Part shown: in pieces, positions 1-7,388 of the stretch
How the letters are laid out: every line of letters begins with the position of its first letter
Position numbering within the stretch: the first letter of the stretch is position 1
Program-made: the position numbers and the translations under genes
Assembly (NCBI GenBank): GCA_905215655.1
Contig: CAJMQT010000021.1
Span: 1 to 22,419, forward strand
From: an uncultured bacterium
GTDB taxonomy: Bacteria; Bacteroidota; Bacteroidia; Bacteroidales; Bacteroidaceae
Direction of reading: 5' to 3'
Length of the DNA: 22,419 bases
Notes under the pieces: model-generated
The model's input: only the letters and a program-made list of their open reading frames with translations
What the model was told of the DNA's origin: nothing
Database searches by the model: none

Positions 1-189
1 TTTTGTGGGGTAATCGGGCCAGATGTCTTCAATACTTTCGTAGACATCGCCCTCATCTTCTATTTCCTGCAAATTTTCCAACACTTCGAGAGGCGCGCCG
101 GAACGTATGGCATAATCTATAAGTTCGTCTTTTGTTGCGGGCCACGGCGCATCTTCCAATTTTGAAGCCAATTCAAGTGTCCAATACAT
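1..189 (-). CDS. DUF2795 domain-containing protein, 3' end outside window
   Basis: Reading leftward from an ATG at 187-189 gives 63 codons without a stop up to the window edge; the C-terminus is missing. The protein starts MYWTLELASKLEDAPW and is very acidic, with a segment reading LENLQEIEDEGDVYESIEDI. This matches the small (about 70-75 residue) DUF2795 proteins that are highly conserved in Bacteroidota; the family has no established function that I know of. A TACTTTTG -7 box lies 32-39 bases upstream of the start, so it is transcribed on its own, just after the adenosyltransferase gene. Family recognised from sequence memory; function unknown. Confidence 0.8.
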   Translation of the reverse strand, partial: MYWTLELASKLEDAPWPATKDELIDYAIRSGAPLEVLENLQEIEDEGDVYESIEDIWPDYPTK

Positions 190-221
190 AATTGTAGATC
201 TTTTGTTTTATTAAGTCAGCG

Positions 222-252
222 CAAAAGTAATATAATTTTTCTTATTTGCAAG
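222..252 (-). promoter_or_regulatory. Promoter of the DUF2795 gene
   Basis: On the minus strand there is a -7 box TACTTTTG (222-229) and, 19 bp upstream, CTTG (249-252) in place of the usual -33 TTTG. The -33 element overlaps the last codons of the adenosyltransferase gene. The match is to the Bacteroidota consensus TTTG / TAnnTTTG; activity is inferred. Confidence 0.55.
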
Positions 253-805
253 ATTTCTTCCATATTTTTTCTCTTACGCCGTCAATAAAGTTGAGTTTGC
301 GCGCCAGCACGAAGAGATAGTCTGACAGACGGTTCATGTATTGCAGTACTTCGGGGTCGAGTTCGGTCTGCTCTGCGAGTCTGAATATGCGTCGTTCGGC
401 ACGGCGGCAGACGGTACGGCAGACGTGAGCTAACGCCGCCTCTTGCGAGCCTCCGGGCAGCAGGAATGATTTTAGCGGCGGTATGTTCTCGTTGATGGCG
501 TCGATTTCTTCTTCGAGGGCAAGCACTTCGTCGGGATCGAGGGTGTATGATGGCGCGAGCTGTGTCTGTGTCTTGTCGGTGGCAAGGTATGAGCAGACGG
601 TGAAGAGGTTTTGTTGTGTACGGTAAATAAGGCGTCGGTCGTCGCCATCTTTCATGAATGAAGCGAGCAGTCCGAGCTGTGCGCTCAGTTCGTCAACGGT
701 TCCGTAAGCCTCGATACGCGGGTTGGTCTTGCTTACTTTCACTCCACCGACGAGTCCGGTCATGCCTTTGTCGCCCGACTTTGTATATACTTTCGAGATT
801 TTCAT
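242..805 (-). CDS. pduO: PduO-type cob(I)alamin adenosyltransferase
   Basis: 187 residues, the usual length for the PduO/MMAB family of ATP:cob(I)alamin adenosyltransferases, which transfer the adenosyl group of ATP to cobalamin to form coenzyme B12 in the cytoplasm. Visible signatures: the N-terminal ATP-binding segment VYTKSGDKGMTGL (residues 6-18), GTVDELSAQLG (35-45), CRRAERRIFRL (133-143) and YMNRLSDYLFVLAR (156-169), which carry the Arg/Asp/Glu residues known from this family. The start codon lies 12 bases after the stop of the upstream methyltransferase-like gene, so the two are probably cotranscribed. I saw no cobalamin riboswitch in front of the operon. In Bacteroidota such enzymes serve B12-dependent enzymes such as methylmalonyl-CoA mutase; none is in this window. 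Confidence 0.93.
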   Translation of the reverse strand: MKISKVYTKSGDKGMTGLVGGVKVSKTNPRIEAYGTVDELSAQLGLLASFMKDGDDRRLIYRTQQNLFTVCSYLATDKTQTQLAPSYTLDPDEVLALEEEIDAINENIPPLKSFLLPGGSQEAALAHVCRTVCRRAERRIFRLAEQTELDPEVLQYMNRLSDYLFVLARKLNFIDGVREKIWKKSCK

Positions 806-817
806 AGTTCTGTCCGG

Positions 818-1438
818 TTAAAAGTTTATTATGTAATTTTGTTTGAAATGTTTGTCGTCGAAGAATATCAGCCCGCAGTAGTACAGGTCGAAGGTCACCA
901 CATGTGGTCGTGCGGCAAGCGTACGGGTCCACAGCCGGCGCGCCGTAGCGTCTTCGTGTATGCCTTGCAGCATTATGACGGTGCCGTGACGGGCAATAGA
1001 GCACGCTGTATCAAAGATTTGTTCCAAGTTGTCTTGCGGCACGATACGTATCAGTTTGGCTGCATCATCATTGCCTGTCGGCAGTTTGATGGGCGTCTGC
1101 GTGTCTGCCGCTGTCACTTCGAGGTATTTTGCACGTCTGCATCCCGCCTTCATGTATTCACCGGATATGCGGCAATCGGCATATATGTTAACCATCACCT
1201 GCGGCTGCACGTGGTTGGCAAGTCGGAGACAGAGTTCGCAAAGTTTGCGGTCGATGACGCCGACGTCAGGATATTTACGGCGCAGGGTGTCGTAGGCGTA
1301 ATAGCTCCAATGCTCGTTTATGACGTAGCGGACGATGCGGTATGCCCATGGCGACTGCACTCCGAAGCCGCGACAATGCCTTATGCGCCTGAGCCATATC
1401 CACGTTCTCCTTATTCTTTGCATACTCTTTTTAACCAT
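818..1438 (-). CDS. Conserved methyltransferase-like protein (SAM-dependent methyltransferase superfamily, probably degenerate)
   Basis: 206 residues; basic N-terminus, then GFGVQSPWAYRIVRYVI (residues 24-40), a central alpha/beta region and a C-terminus ending in YYCGLIFFDDKHFKQNYIINF-like residues. Similar Bacteroidota proteins are usually labelled hypothetical or class I SAM-dependent methyltransferase; the terminal FFD..FKQ.Y..NF pattern is what I recognise. I cannot see a clean GxGxG cofactor motif, so catalysis is doubtful. Two starts are possible, ATG at 1438 (MVKKSMQRI) or the inner ATG five codons on; no ribosome-binding site decides between them. A long plus-strand open frame over the same bases (839-1486) is taken as a shadow. 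It is the first gene of an operon with the adenosyltransferase, but a joint function is not evident. Confidence 0.65.
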   Translation of the reverse strand: MVKKSMQRIRRTWIWLRRIRHCRGFGVQSPWAYRIVRYVINEHWSYYAYDTLRRKYPDVGVIDRKLCELCLRLANHVQPQVMVNIYADCRISGEYMKAGCRRAKYLEVTAADTQTPIKLPTGNDDAAKLIRIVPQDNLEQIFDTACSIARHGTVIMLQGIHEDATARRLWTRTLAARPHVVTFDLYYCGLIFFDDKHFKQNYIINF

Positions 1439-1504
1439 TTGGTTTCGCGTGTTTTTCCGGTTTTCATGGTTTTGCGCTGTCGGTAATTATGCCCCTGCCG
1501 ATTG

Positions 1505-1535
1505 CAAATTTACAATTATTTTCAGAAAAACCAAG
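1505..1535 (-). promoter_or_regulatory. Promoter of the methyltransferase-like / adenosyltransferase operon
   Basis: Minus strand: -7 box TAAATTTG (1505-1512) and CTTG (1532-1535) 19 bp upstream. The same CTTG variant of the -33 element occurs in the DUF2795 promoter. The leader would be roughly 60 bases. Confidence 0.55.
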
Positions 1536-1589
1536 AAAAAGCATATATTTTTCGGGCTTTATGTTACAAAGAATTAAAAGGAATGTATT

Positions 1590-1743
1590 GAGAATTAAGG
1601 AGTGCAGAAGTGAAGAAGTTCAGGAGTGCAGACATCAGCATTGTGTATTTTAATTATTGATTAAAAGCTACAAAAGATATGTCTGCACTCCTAAACTTCT
1701 GCACTTCTGTACTCCTTAATTCTCAATTCTTAACTCTTAATTT
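1590..1743. repeat. Hairpin repeat element, copy 1 (44-bp inverted arms, 47-bp loop)
   Basis: Arms 1590-1633 and 1681-1724 are inverted repeats, 41 of 44 positions pairing by my count, built from degenerate octamers of the type TGCACTTC/TGCACTCC. The 47-bp loop (1634-1680) is AT-rich. The right arm runs into about four heptamers of the type TTAATTC/TTAACTC (1716-1743). No open frame of note. Its loop is the reverse complement of that in the element at 2088-2277. Confidence 0.85.
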
Positions 1744-1748
1744 ATTTT

Positions 1749-1980
1749 CATAACCGATTACAGTTTGCCCGAACCATGTTTCACCGTAACGAGCTGTCTA
1801 CATGCACTTTACCGTGAAGGATGAAAAACACTATACACAAACACATGAACGGCGGAGCCGCCTGCTTTCACCGCATCTCACTGTCACGCAACGACTTACA
1901 CGCCCGTGAAGGTGTGAAACATGATTTGGGAAAATATTTTTTGGTAGTTAAGGGGTACAGGAAAAATATCACATTGCCAG
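1749..1980. repeat. Dispersed ~230-bp intergenic repeat, copy 1
   Basis: This stretch aligns with 22089-22318 in the same orientation. Over 1751-1944 the alignment has no gap, with 165 of 194 positions identical by my count: 67 of 70 in the first part (1751-1820) and 98 of 124 after it. It contains an imperfect stem TTCACCGTAA (1780-1789) against TTACCGTGAA, and outer inverted ends CATGTTTCAC / GTGAAACATG (about 1775 and 1915). A frame beginning MKNTIHK runs through both copies, but third-position changes are not in excess, so I do not regard it as a gene. Confidence 0.85.
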
Positions 1981-1986
1981 TTTTCC

Positions 1987-2085
1987 AAAAGACGGCATTT
2001 TACATTGTAAAAGACGGCATTTTACTTTATAAAAGACCGTATTTTACATTGCAAAAGGTTATCTATTGGAATGTAAAAGAACGTG
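1987..2085. repeat. 22-bp tandem repeat array with phased A/T tracts
   Basis: Units start at 1987, 2009, 2031, 2053 and (partial) 2075, exactly 22 bp apart. Unit 1 reads AAAAGACGGCATTTTACATT plus two bases; later units vary outside the AAAA at positions 1-4 and the TTTT at about 12-15. The units touch without spacers, so this is not a CRISPR array. A related array lies at 14077-14164. The A and T tracts recur about every 11 bp, which could make the DNA curved (inference). Confidence 0.85.
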
Positions 2086-2087
2086 AG

Positions 2088-2277
2088 TTAAAAATTAAGG
2101 AGTACAAAAGTGCAGGAGTGCAGGAGTGCAGGAGTGCAGACATATGTTTTGTAGCTTTTAATCAATATTTAAAATACACAATGCCAATGTCTGCACTCCT
2201 GAACTTCTGCACTTCTGTACTCCTTAATTCTTAATTCTTAATTCTTAACTCTTAACTCTTAACTCTTAATTCCCAAT
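2088..2277. repeat. Hairpin repeat element, copy 2 (opposite orientation)
   Basis: The left arm (about 2092-2141) holds three direct CAGGAGTG octamers; the right arm (2189-2223) holds TGCACTCC, TGAACTTC, TGCACTTC and TGTACTCC octamers, followed by about seven heptamers TTAATTC/TTAACTC running to the stop codon of the next gene. The 47-bp loop (2142-2188) matches the reverse complement of the loop of copy 1 at 43 of 47 positions. As RNA it would form a hairpin downstream of the PgpH-like gene and could serve as its transcript end. Confidence 0.85.
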
Positions 2278-4335
2278 TCACTCTTCCTTTTTCATCTCGG
2301 GATAACTCGTCCGGGTGTGATAGATTGATTTCAATCTTTCGGTCAACACCTGCTTGGCAACGGCGATGTCGTGGAACGTTATGGGGCAATATTTGAAGAA
2401 GCCGTCGTTCACCTGACCGTCAATCAGTTTGTTTACAAGCCCTGAGATACTCTCCTCGGTGTATTCTTTGAGCGAGCGCGACGCCGCCTCAACGGTGTCC
2501 GCCATCATCAGGATAGCCTGCTCGCGGGTGAATGGGTCGGCGCCAGGATAGGTGAACAGCGAGTCGTCCACCGGCTCGTCCGGGTGCTCGTTCTTGTAAG
2601 AAATGTAGAAGTATTTTGCCTTTCCCGTTCCGTGGTGAGTGTTGATAAAATCTTTTATCACGTTGGGCAGTCCGTGCTTGTCGGCAATACGCAGTCCCTC
2701 GGTGACGTGGCTTATGACAATCTGCGCCGCCTCGATGCGCGACATCTTGTCAAGCGGGTTAACTCCAAACTGGTTCTCGGTGAAGAACGCCGGGTTTTTC
2801 ATCTTTCCAATGTCGTGATACATCGCTCCTGTACGCACCAGCTGCGCCTTGGCACCGATCTTGTTGGCTATCTCGGCGGCAAGATTGCCCACCATAACGG
2901 AGTGTTGGAACGTGCCGGGAGCCACCTCGCTGAGCTGCCTCATCAGCTCCTTGCTCGTGTTGGAAAGCTCAATCAGCGTGACGTTGGATATAAAACCGAA
3001 CGTCTTTTCGACAACGAGCATCAGCGGATAGGCGAAGAGCAGGAAGACTCCGTTAATCATAAAATACTTATACATGCCGTGATCCATCGACATGATGCTG
3101 TTGTCCTGCATCAGCTGGAGGGCGAAGTATATCAGGCAGCTGCCCAATGTGACGAGCACGGCGGTCTTGAACAGTTGCGCACGTTGCGACAGTTCGCGCA
3201 GCGAATATATCGCCACCAGACCGGCGGCAAGCTGTAAAATGATAAACTCATACTGGTATTTCACCGCGGCGGCGCATATCAGCGTCATTGTGACATGCGA
3301 GATGAAAGCCGTCCGCGAGTCCATGAACACGCGGATAAAGATAGGGGCTATGGCGAACGGGAGCACGTAGACGTTAAGGATGTTGTGGGTCATCATCAGC
3401 GAGACGAACACCGGGAATATCGTAATCAGCACATAAAGCATTGCCAGACTGCGGGGCTTCTCGAAGTAATCTCTGCGGAACAGCCATAAATATAAGGTGA
3501 AAAGAACAATCATCATACCGACGAAGATCACCTGACCGGCAATCGTCGTAGGTATGGCGCTCGCCGTTGCGCTGCGGCGCTGGGTCTCTTTCTCAAACGA
3601 GTTGAGCACCCTGTAAGTATTGTCATCAACGATTTCGCCGCGGTCTATGATTTTCTGTCCGGTGAGAACCATGCCGCTTGCCAGTGGCACTCCGCTCAGG
3701 GCGTCTGTCAGTTCGGTCTCGCTCCGTTCCTCGTCAAGGGTCAGGTTGGGGTGAATATATTCGTTAAGGTTGCAGCGTTGGAGCGCCTGACGCTGGGGCG
3801 CAAGCCTCGGGTCGGCAAACAACTGTTCGTAGGCGCCCATCGTTGAAAGTATGCTTCCGACGGACACTCCGGCAGCCTTTTTGTCGCTGACGACCCTTAT
3901 TATACGCGTCGTGTCCTTGCCGATCTGCGAGTATTCGGGGGTGTCCATTATTCCCGACTGATACAGACGTGCGAGTTTGTCGGCAACGATTGCGCGCACG
4001 TTGCCCGTCACTCCGGGCATGCCGGCTTTAAAGTCGTTGAGGAAACGCCCTATCTGCACTCTGCCCACCGCAGGATCAAAGTTGTAATAAGGCTCAAAGT
4101 TATGAGTTATGCTGTCTTTCTCTGCCTTTATCGCCGCCTCGGTCTTGTAGATCGGAAAGTCGAATTTGGCTATCAGCGAACTGTACATCCACGGCTTGCC
4201 GACGTCGTATCTGAACTGCGGACCGCTGTTGCGCGGCAGCGAAACGACGATTATCACAACGGTAATCAGAATAAGTGCAATCGGTGTCAGTCGGCTGCTC
4301 CAATAAAGCTTGCCCGTTTTATTTAATTTTCTCAT
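2278..4335 (-). CDS. pgpH: PgpH-like membrane HD-domain phosphodiesterase (7TM-HD)
   Basis: 685 residues with the order of the 7TMR-HDED / 7TM / HD family: a first membrane segment (residues 16-34), a large periplasmic domain (about 45-260), some six to seven further membrane segments (about 266-450), and a cytoplasmic HDIG domain (about 470-670). The metal-binding residues of an active HD domain are all visible: H478, H507-D508 (in YHDIGK), H543, H567-H568 and D613. PgpH enzymes hydrolyse cyclic di-AMP to pApA; by homology this protein would lower c-di-AMP, with the outer domain as a possible sensor. It is divergent from gltX. The 3' end abuts a repeat element: heptamer repeats start at the stop codon. 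Family assignment is firm; substrate is from known relatives such as Listeria PgpH. Confidence 0.92.
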   Translation of the reverse strand: MRKLNKTGKLYWSSRLTPIALILITVVIIVVSLPRNSGPQFRYDVGKPWMYSSLIAKFDFPIYKTEAAIKAEKDSITHNFEPYYNFDPAVGRVQIGRFLNDFKAGMPGVTGNVRAIVADKLARLYQSGIMDTPEYSQIGKDTTRIIRVVSDKKAAGVSVGSILSTMGAYEQLFADPRLAPQRQALQRCNLNEYIHPNLTLDEERSETELTDALSGVPLASGMVLTGQKIIDRGEIVDDNTYRVLNSFEKETQRRSATASAIPTTIAGQVIFVGMMIVLFTLYLWLFRRDYFEKPRSLAMLYVLITIFPVFVSLMMTHNILNVYVLPFAIAPIFIRVFMDSRTAFISHVTMTLICAAAVKYQYEFIILQLAAGLVAIYSLRELSQRAQLFKTAVLVTLGSCLIYFALQLMQDNSIMSMDHGMYKYFMINGVFLLFAYPLMLVVEKTFGFISNVTLIELSNTSKELMRQLSEVAPGTFQHSVMVGNLAAEIANKIGAKAQLVRTGAMYHDIGKMKNPAFFTENQFGVNPLDKMSRIEAAQIVISHVTEGLRIADKHGLPNVIKDFINTHHGTGKAKYFYISYKNEHPDEPVDDSLFTYPGADPFTREQAILMMADTVEAASRSLKEYTEESISGLVNKLIDGQVNDGFFKYCPITFHDIAVAKQVLTERLKSIYHTRTSYPEMKKEE

Positions 4336-4405
4336 TTTCTTTTGATATTAAAGGCTTTGCCCTGCGAAAATAATAAAAAAATATGCCACTTTACTGAAAA
4401 TATTG

Positions 4406-4413
4406 TAATTTTG
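4406..4413 (+). promoter_or_regulatory. -7 box of the gltX promoter
   Basis: TAATTTTG fits the Bacteroidota -7 consensus TAnnTTTG and lies 31 bases before the gltX ATG. No TTTG is found at the expected distance upstream, so the -33 part is weak. Confidence 0.5.
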
Positions 4414-4444
4414 CACAAAATTTATCTTATCTTCATTAAAATAA

Positions 4445-5968
4445 ATGGCAGAAAGAAAAGTAAGAGTGCGTTTCGCACCAAGCCCTACGGGGGCATTGCA
4501 TATCGGCGGAGTACGTACCGCGCTGTATAATTATCTCTTCGCAAAGCGCAACGGCGGCGAGTTCGTGTTCAGAATTGAAGATACCGACTCCAACCGCTTC
4601 GTGCCCGGAGCCGAAGAATATATCATCGAGTCGTTCAAATGGCTCGGCATCAAGTTTGACGAGGGCGTGTCCTTCGGCGGCGAATACGGTCCCTACCGAC
4701 AGAGCGAGCGGCGCTCTATATATAAAAGGTATGTTGACGAACTGCTTGCCGCGGGCAAGGCATACATCGCCTTCGACACTCCTGAGGAGCTGGAGGCGAA
4801 ACGTAACGAGATAAAGAACTTCCAGTACGACGCCCACACGCGAATGATGATGCGCAACTCGCTGACTCTCGCGAAGGAAGAGGTCGACGCCCTCATAGCC
4901 GACGGCAACCAATACGTGGTTCGTTTCCTGGTTCAGCCGGGCGAGGAAGTGCACGTCAACGACATGATACGCGGCGACGTAGTAATCAAGAGCGACATCC
5001 TCGACGACAAGGTGCTTTACAAGAGTGCTGACGAACTGCCCACTTACCACCTTGCCAACATTGTCGATGACCATCTGATGGAAATCTCCCACGTCATCAG
5101 AGGCGAGGAGTGGCTGCCCAGCGCGCCGCTTCACGTGCTACTTTACCGTGCTTTCGGATGGGAGGACACCATGCCGCGCTTCGCCCACCTGCCGCTGTTG
5201 CTCAAACCGGACGGCAAGGGCAAACTCAGCAAGCGTGACGGCGACCGTCTCGGCTTCCCCGTTTTCCCGCTGGAATGGCACGACCCCAAGACGGGCGAAG
5301 TATCCAACGGCTTCCGCGAGCAGGGCTATTTCCCCGAGGCGGTAATCAACTTCCTCGCGCTGTTGGGCTGGAACCCGGGCACGGAACAGGAACTTTTCAC
5401 GCTGGAAGAGCTTGTGGAGCAGTTTGACATTTCAAAGTGCAACAAGTCAGGAGCGCGCTTTGATTATCAGAAAGGAATATGGTTTAACCACGAATACATA
5501 CTTAAAAAGACAGACGAAGAGATAGCCGACCTATTCGCGCCGATAGTCGCCGGCAACGGCATCGACGAGCCGATGGAGCGCATAACGAAGGTGGTCTCGA
5601 TGATGAAAGACCGCGTAAGTTTCGTAAAAGAGCTTTGGCCGCTCTGCTCCTTCTTCTTCATTCCGCCCACGGAATACGACGAAAAGACCGTGCGCAAGCG
5701 CTGGAAAGCGGACTCTCCGCAGGTTATGACCGAGCTTGCGGCGCTGCTTGAGAGCCTCGACGACTTCTCCTTGGAGAATCAAGAGCACGCCGTCATGGCA
5801 TGGATCGAGGAAAAGGGCTATAAATTGGGCGATGTGATGAACGCGTTCAGACTGGCACTTGTCGGCATAGGCAAAGGTCCGGGCATGTTCGACATTTCCG
5901 CTTTCCTCGGAAAAGAGGAGACGCTGAGCCGTCTGAGAAGAGCCGTTGAAGTGCTGCCCAAGGCATAA
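4445..5968 (+). CDS. gltX: Glutamyl-tRNA synthetase
   Basis: 507 residues, normal for a bacterial class I glutamyl-tRNA synthetase, which charges tRNA(Glu) with glutamate in the cytoplasm. The HIGH-type motif is PSPTGALHIGG (residues 12-22) and the KMSKS-type motif is KLSKR (260-264). The segment VFRIEDTDSNR (41-51) is also typical. The anticodon-binding helical region fills the C-terminal third. The ATG at 4445 is preceded by AAATAA and no clear Shine-Dalgarno site, as usual in this phylum. It is divergent from the PgpH-like gene and followed 128 bp downstream by waaA on the same strand. Confidence 0.97.
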   Translation: MAERKVRVRFAPSPTGALHIGGVRTALYNYLFAKRNGGEFVFRIEDTDSNRFVPGAEEYIIESFKWLGIKFDEGVSFGGEYGPYRQSERRSIYKRYVDELLAAGKAYIAFDTPEELEAKRNEIKNFQYDAHTRMMMRNSLTLAKEEVDALIADGNQYVVRFLVQPGEEVHVNDMIRGDVVIKSDILDDKVLYKSADELPTYHLANIVDDHLMEISHVIRGEEWLPSAPLHVLLYRAFGWEDTMPRFAHLPLLLKPDGKGKLSKRDGDRLGFPVFPLEWHDPKTGEVSNGFREQGYFPEAVINFLALLGWNPGTEQELFTLEELVEQFDISKCNKSGARFDYQKGIWFNHEYILKKTDEEIADLFAPIVAGNGIDEPMERITKVVSMMKDRVSFVKELWPLCSFFFIPPTEYDEKTVRKRWKADSPQVMTELAALLESLDDFSLENQEHAVMAWIEEKGYKLGDVMNAFRLALVGIGKGPGMFDISAFLGKEETLSRLRRAVEVLPKA

Positions 5969-6034
5969 CGGAACACGAGCGAGCTGTTTCCATCTCCCTA
6001 AAAAGATAATTACTAACCCCCAAACACAACAATC

Positions 6035-6085
6035 AAAGTCATAAATCCCGCTGTACGGCGTCACCGCAAACGGGATTTTGACTTT
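6035..6085 (+). terminator. Hairpin between gltX and waaA
   Basis: AAAGTCATAAATCCCG (6035-6050) pairs with CGGGATTTTGACTTT (6071-6085) with one bulged base, around a 20-base loop. It lacks a long T run, so it may be a weak terminator, an attenuator or an mRNA-stabilising structure; it ends 11 bases before the waaA start codon. Confidence 0.5.
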
Positions 6086-6096
6086 CCAAGAAAAGC

Positions 6097-7314
6097 ATGT
6101 ACGAATTTGTTATCAACCTTTACACGCTGGGCGTAGCCGTCGCAAGCCTTTTCAACGAGAAGGTCAGGAAGATGTGGCGAGGCGAGCATGAGACGTTCCG
6201 GATACTGAAAGACAAGGTGGAAGCCGACGCACGATACGTTTGGTTTCATGCCGCGTCGCTCGGAGAGTTTGAACAAGGACGCCCCATCATGGAGCGTCTG
6301 AAGCGCGAGAGACCGGAGCTGAAAATCCTGCTCACGTTCTTCTCGCCGTCAGGTTATGAGGTAAGAAAGAATTACGAGGGTGCCGACATAATCTGTTATC
6401 TACCCCTCGACACCTACTTCAACGCCCGCAAATTCCTCAATCTTGTTCATCCAGAGGCTGCGTTCTTCATCAAATACGAGTTCTGGTGGAACTATCTGCA
6501 CATTCTTAAACGTCGCGACGTGCCCGTTTACAGCGTCAGCAGTATCTTCCGCGACGGTCAGGTGTTCTTCCGTTGGTACGGACGCACATACAGCAACGTG
6601 CTGAAATGTTTCACACGTTTCTTCGTTCAAAACGAGGCGAGCCGTCAGTTGCTCGGCAAACTCGGCATCACCAACGTCGAGATTACGGGCGACACACGTT
6701 TCGACCGTGTGCTCAGTATCCAGCAGCAGGCAAAGAAGCTGCCCCTCGTAGAGACCTTCAAACAAGGCAAGAAGGTGTTTGTGGCAGGCAGCAGCTGGGG
6801 TCCTGATGAAGAGATATTCATCAAATATTTCAACGAGCACAAGGACTGGAAGCTCATTATCGCGCCTCACGTAATCGGCGAAGACCACCTCAAACAGATA
6901 ATGTCACGCCTCAAATTAAAGACCGTGCGGTACACGGAGGCGACGGAGGCTAACGTTGCCGATGCCGAATGTCTGATAATAGACTGTTTCGGACTGCTTT
7001 CAAGCATTTACGGTTATGGCGAAGTTGCATACGTCGGCGGCGGTTTCGGTGTCGGAATACACAATGTGCTTGAAGCCGCGGTATGGAACGTGCCCGTGTT
7101 CTTCGGTCCCAACAACAAGCGTTTCCAGGAAGCGCAAGACCTGCTCGCCTCCGGTGGCGGCAAACAGATAGACGATTATGCCGGCTTTGAGTCGATGATG
7201 AACGTCTATTACACCGACGACGACACCCGCAATGCCGACGGCACAAAGGCCGGGAACTACGTTAAGAGCAAGGCGGGGGCGACAGAAAAGATACTGTCTG
7301 CGGTGAAAATATAG
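6097..7314 (+). CDS. waaA: 3-deoxy-D-manno-octulosonic acid (Kdo) transferase
   Basis: 405 residues, slightly shorter than the E. coli enzyme. WaaA/KdtA adds Kdo from CMP-Kdo to lipid IVA on the inner face of the inner membrane, in lipopolysaccharide core synthesis. Seen here: a hydrophobic N-terminal anchor (residues 4-20), the conserved WFHAASLGEFEQGRP (49-63) with the expected catalytic Glu57, the middle segment PVYSVSSIFRDGQVFFRW, VAGSSWGPDEE at the start of the second GT-B domain, and EAAVWNVPVFFGPNNKRFQEA near the C-terminus. It follows gltX on the same strand with a hairpin between and no recognised promoter, so readthrough from gltX is possible. It ends 13 bp before a strong bidirectional terminator. 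Confidence 0.95.
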   Translation: MYEFVINLYTLGVAVASLFNEKVRKMWRGEHETFRILKDKVEADARYVWFHAASLGEFEQGRPIMERLKRERPELKILLTFFSPSGYEVRKNYEGADIICYLPLDTYFNARKFLNLVHPEAAFFIKYEFWWNYLHILKRRDVPVYSVSSIFRDGQVFFRWYGRTYSNVLKCFTRFFVQNEASRQLLGKLGITNVEITGDTRFDRVLSIQQQAKKLPLVETFKQGKKVFVAGSSWGPDEEIFIKYFNEHKDWKLIIAPHVIGEDHLKQIMSRLKLKTVRYTEATEANVADAECLIIDCFGLLSSIYGYGEVAYVGGGFGVGIHNVLEAAVWNVPVFFGPNNKRFQEAQDLLASGGGKQIDDYAGFESMMNVYYTDDDTRNADGTKAGNYVKSKAGATEKILSAVKI

Positions 7315-7327
7315 TTCGTTTTTACTT

Positions 7328-7388
7328 AAAACAATTATCGGGAGTTAAAGAATTTCAACTTGTTTCTTTAACTCCCGATAATTGTTTT
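7328..7388. terminator. Bidirectional terminator between convergent genes
   Basis: Arms 7328-7352 and 7364-7388 are perfect 25-bp inverted repeats around an 11-base loop. The outer ends are AAAA and TTTT, so both strands give a stem followed by U-rich sequence. It touches the first base of the stop codon of the minus-strand gene at 7388. Confidence 0.92.

Noticed and set aside
839..1486. 215-codon plus-strand frame
   Set aside because: It is antisense to the methyltransferase-like gene, whose protein matches a known Bacteroidota family and which has a promoter and operon partner.
1439..1590. Cobalamin riboswitch ahead of the adenosyltransferase operon
   Set aside because: The predicted leader is only about 60 bases and I saw no B12-box-like sequence.
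1987..2085. CRISPR array
   Set aside because: The 22-bp units here, like the units at 14077-14164 and 15649-15763, are contiguous without unique spacers, and no cas genes are in the window.
1821..2234. Plus-strand open frame of 137 codons, with a similar frame (MKNTIHK...) in the second repeat copy at 22161-22349
   Set aside because: It runs through the dispersed repeat, the 22-bp array and the hairpin element. Between the two copies, changes are not concentrated at third codon positions, one copy has a one-base shift, and the part upstream of the frame is better conserved than the frame.
4436..5134. 232-codon minus-strand frame over the start of gltX
   Set aside because: Antisense shadow of an unmistakable glutamyl-tRNA synthetase; its product resembles no family.
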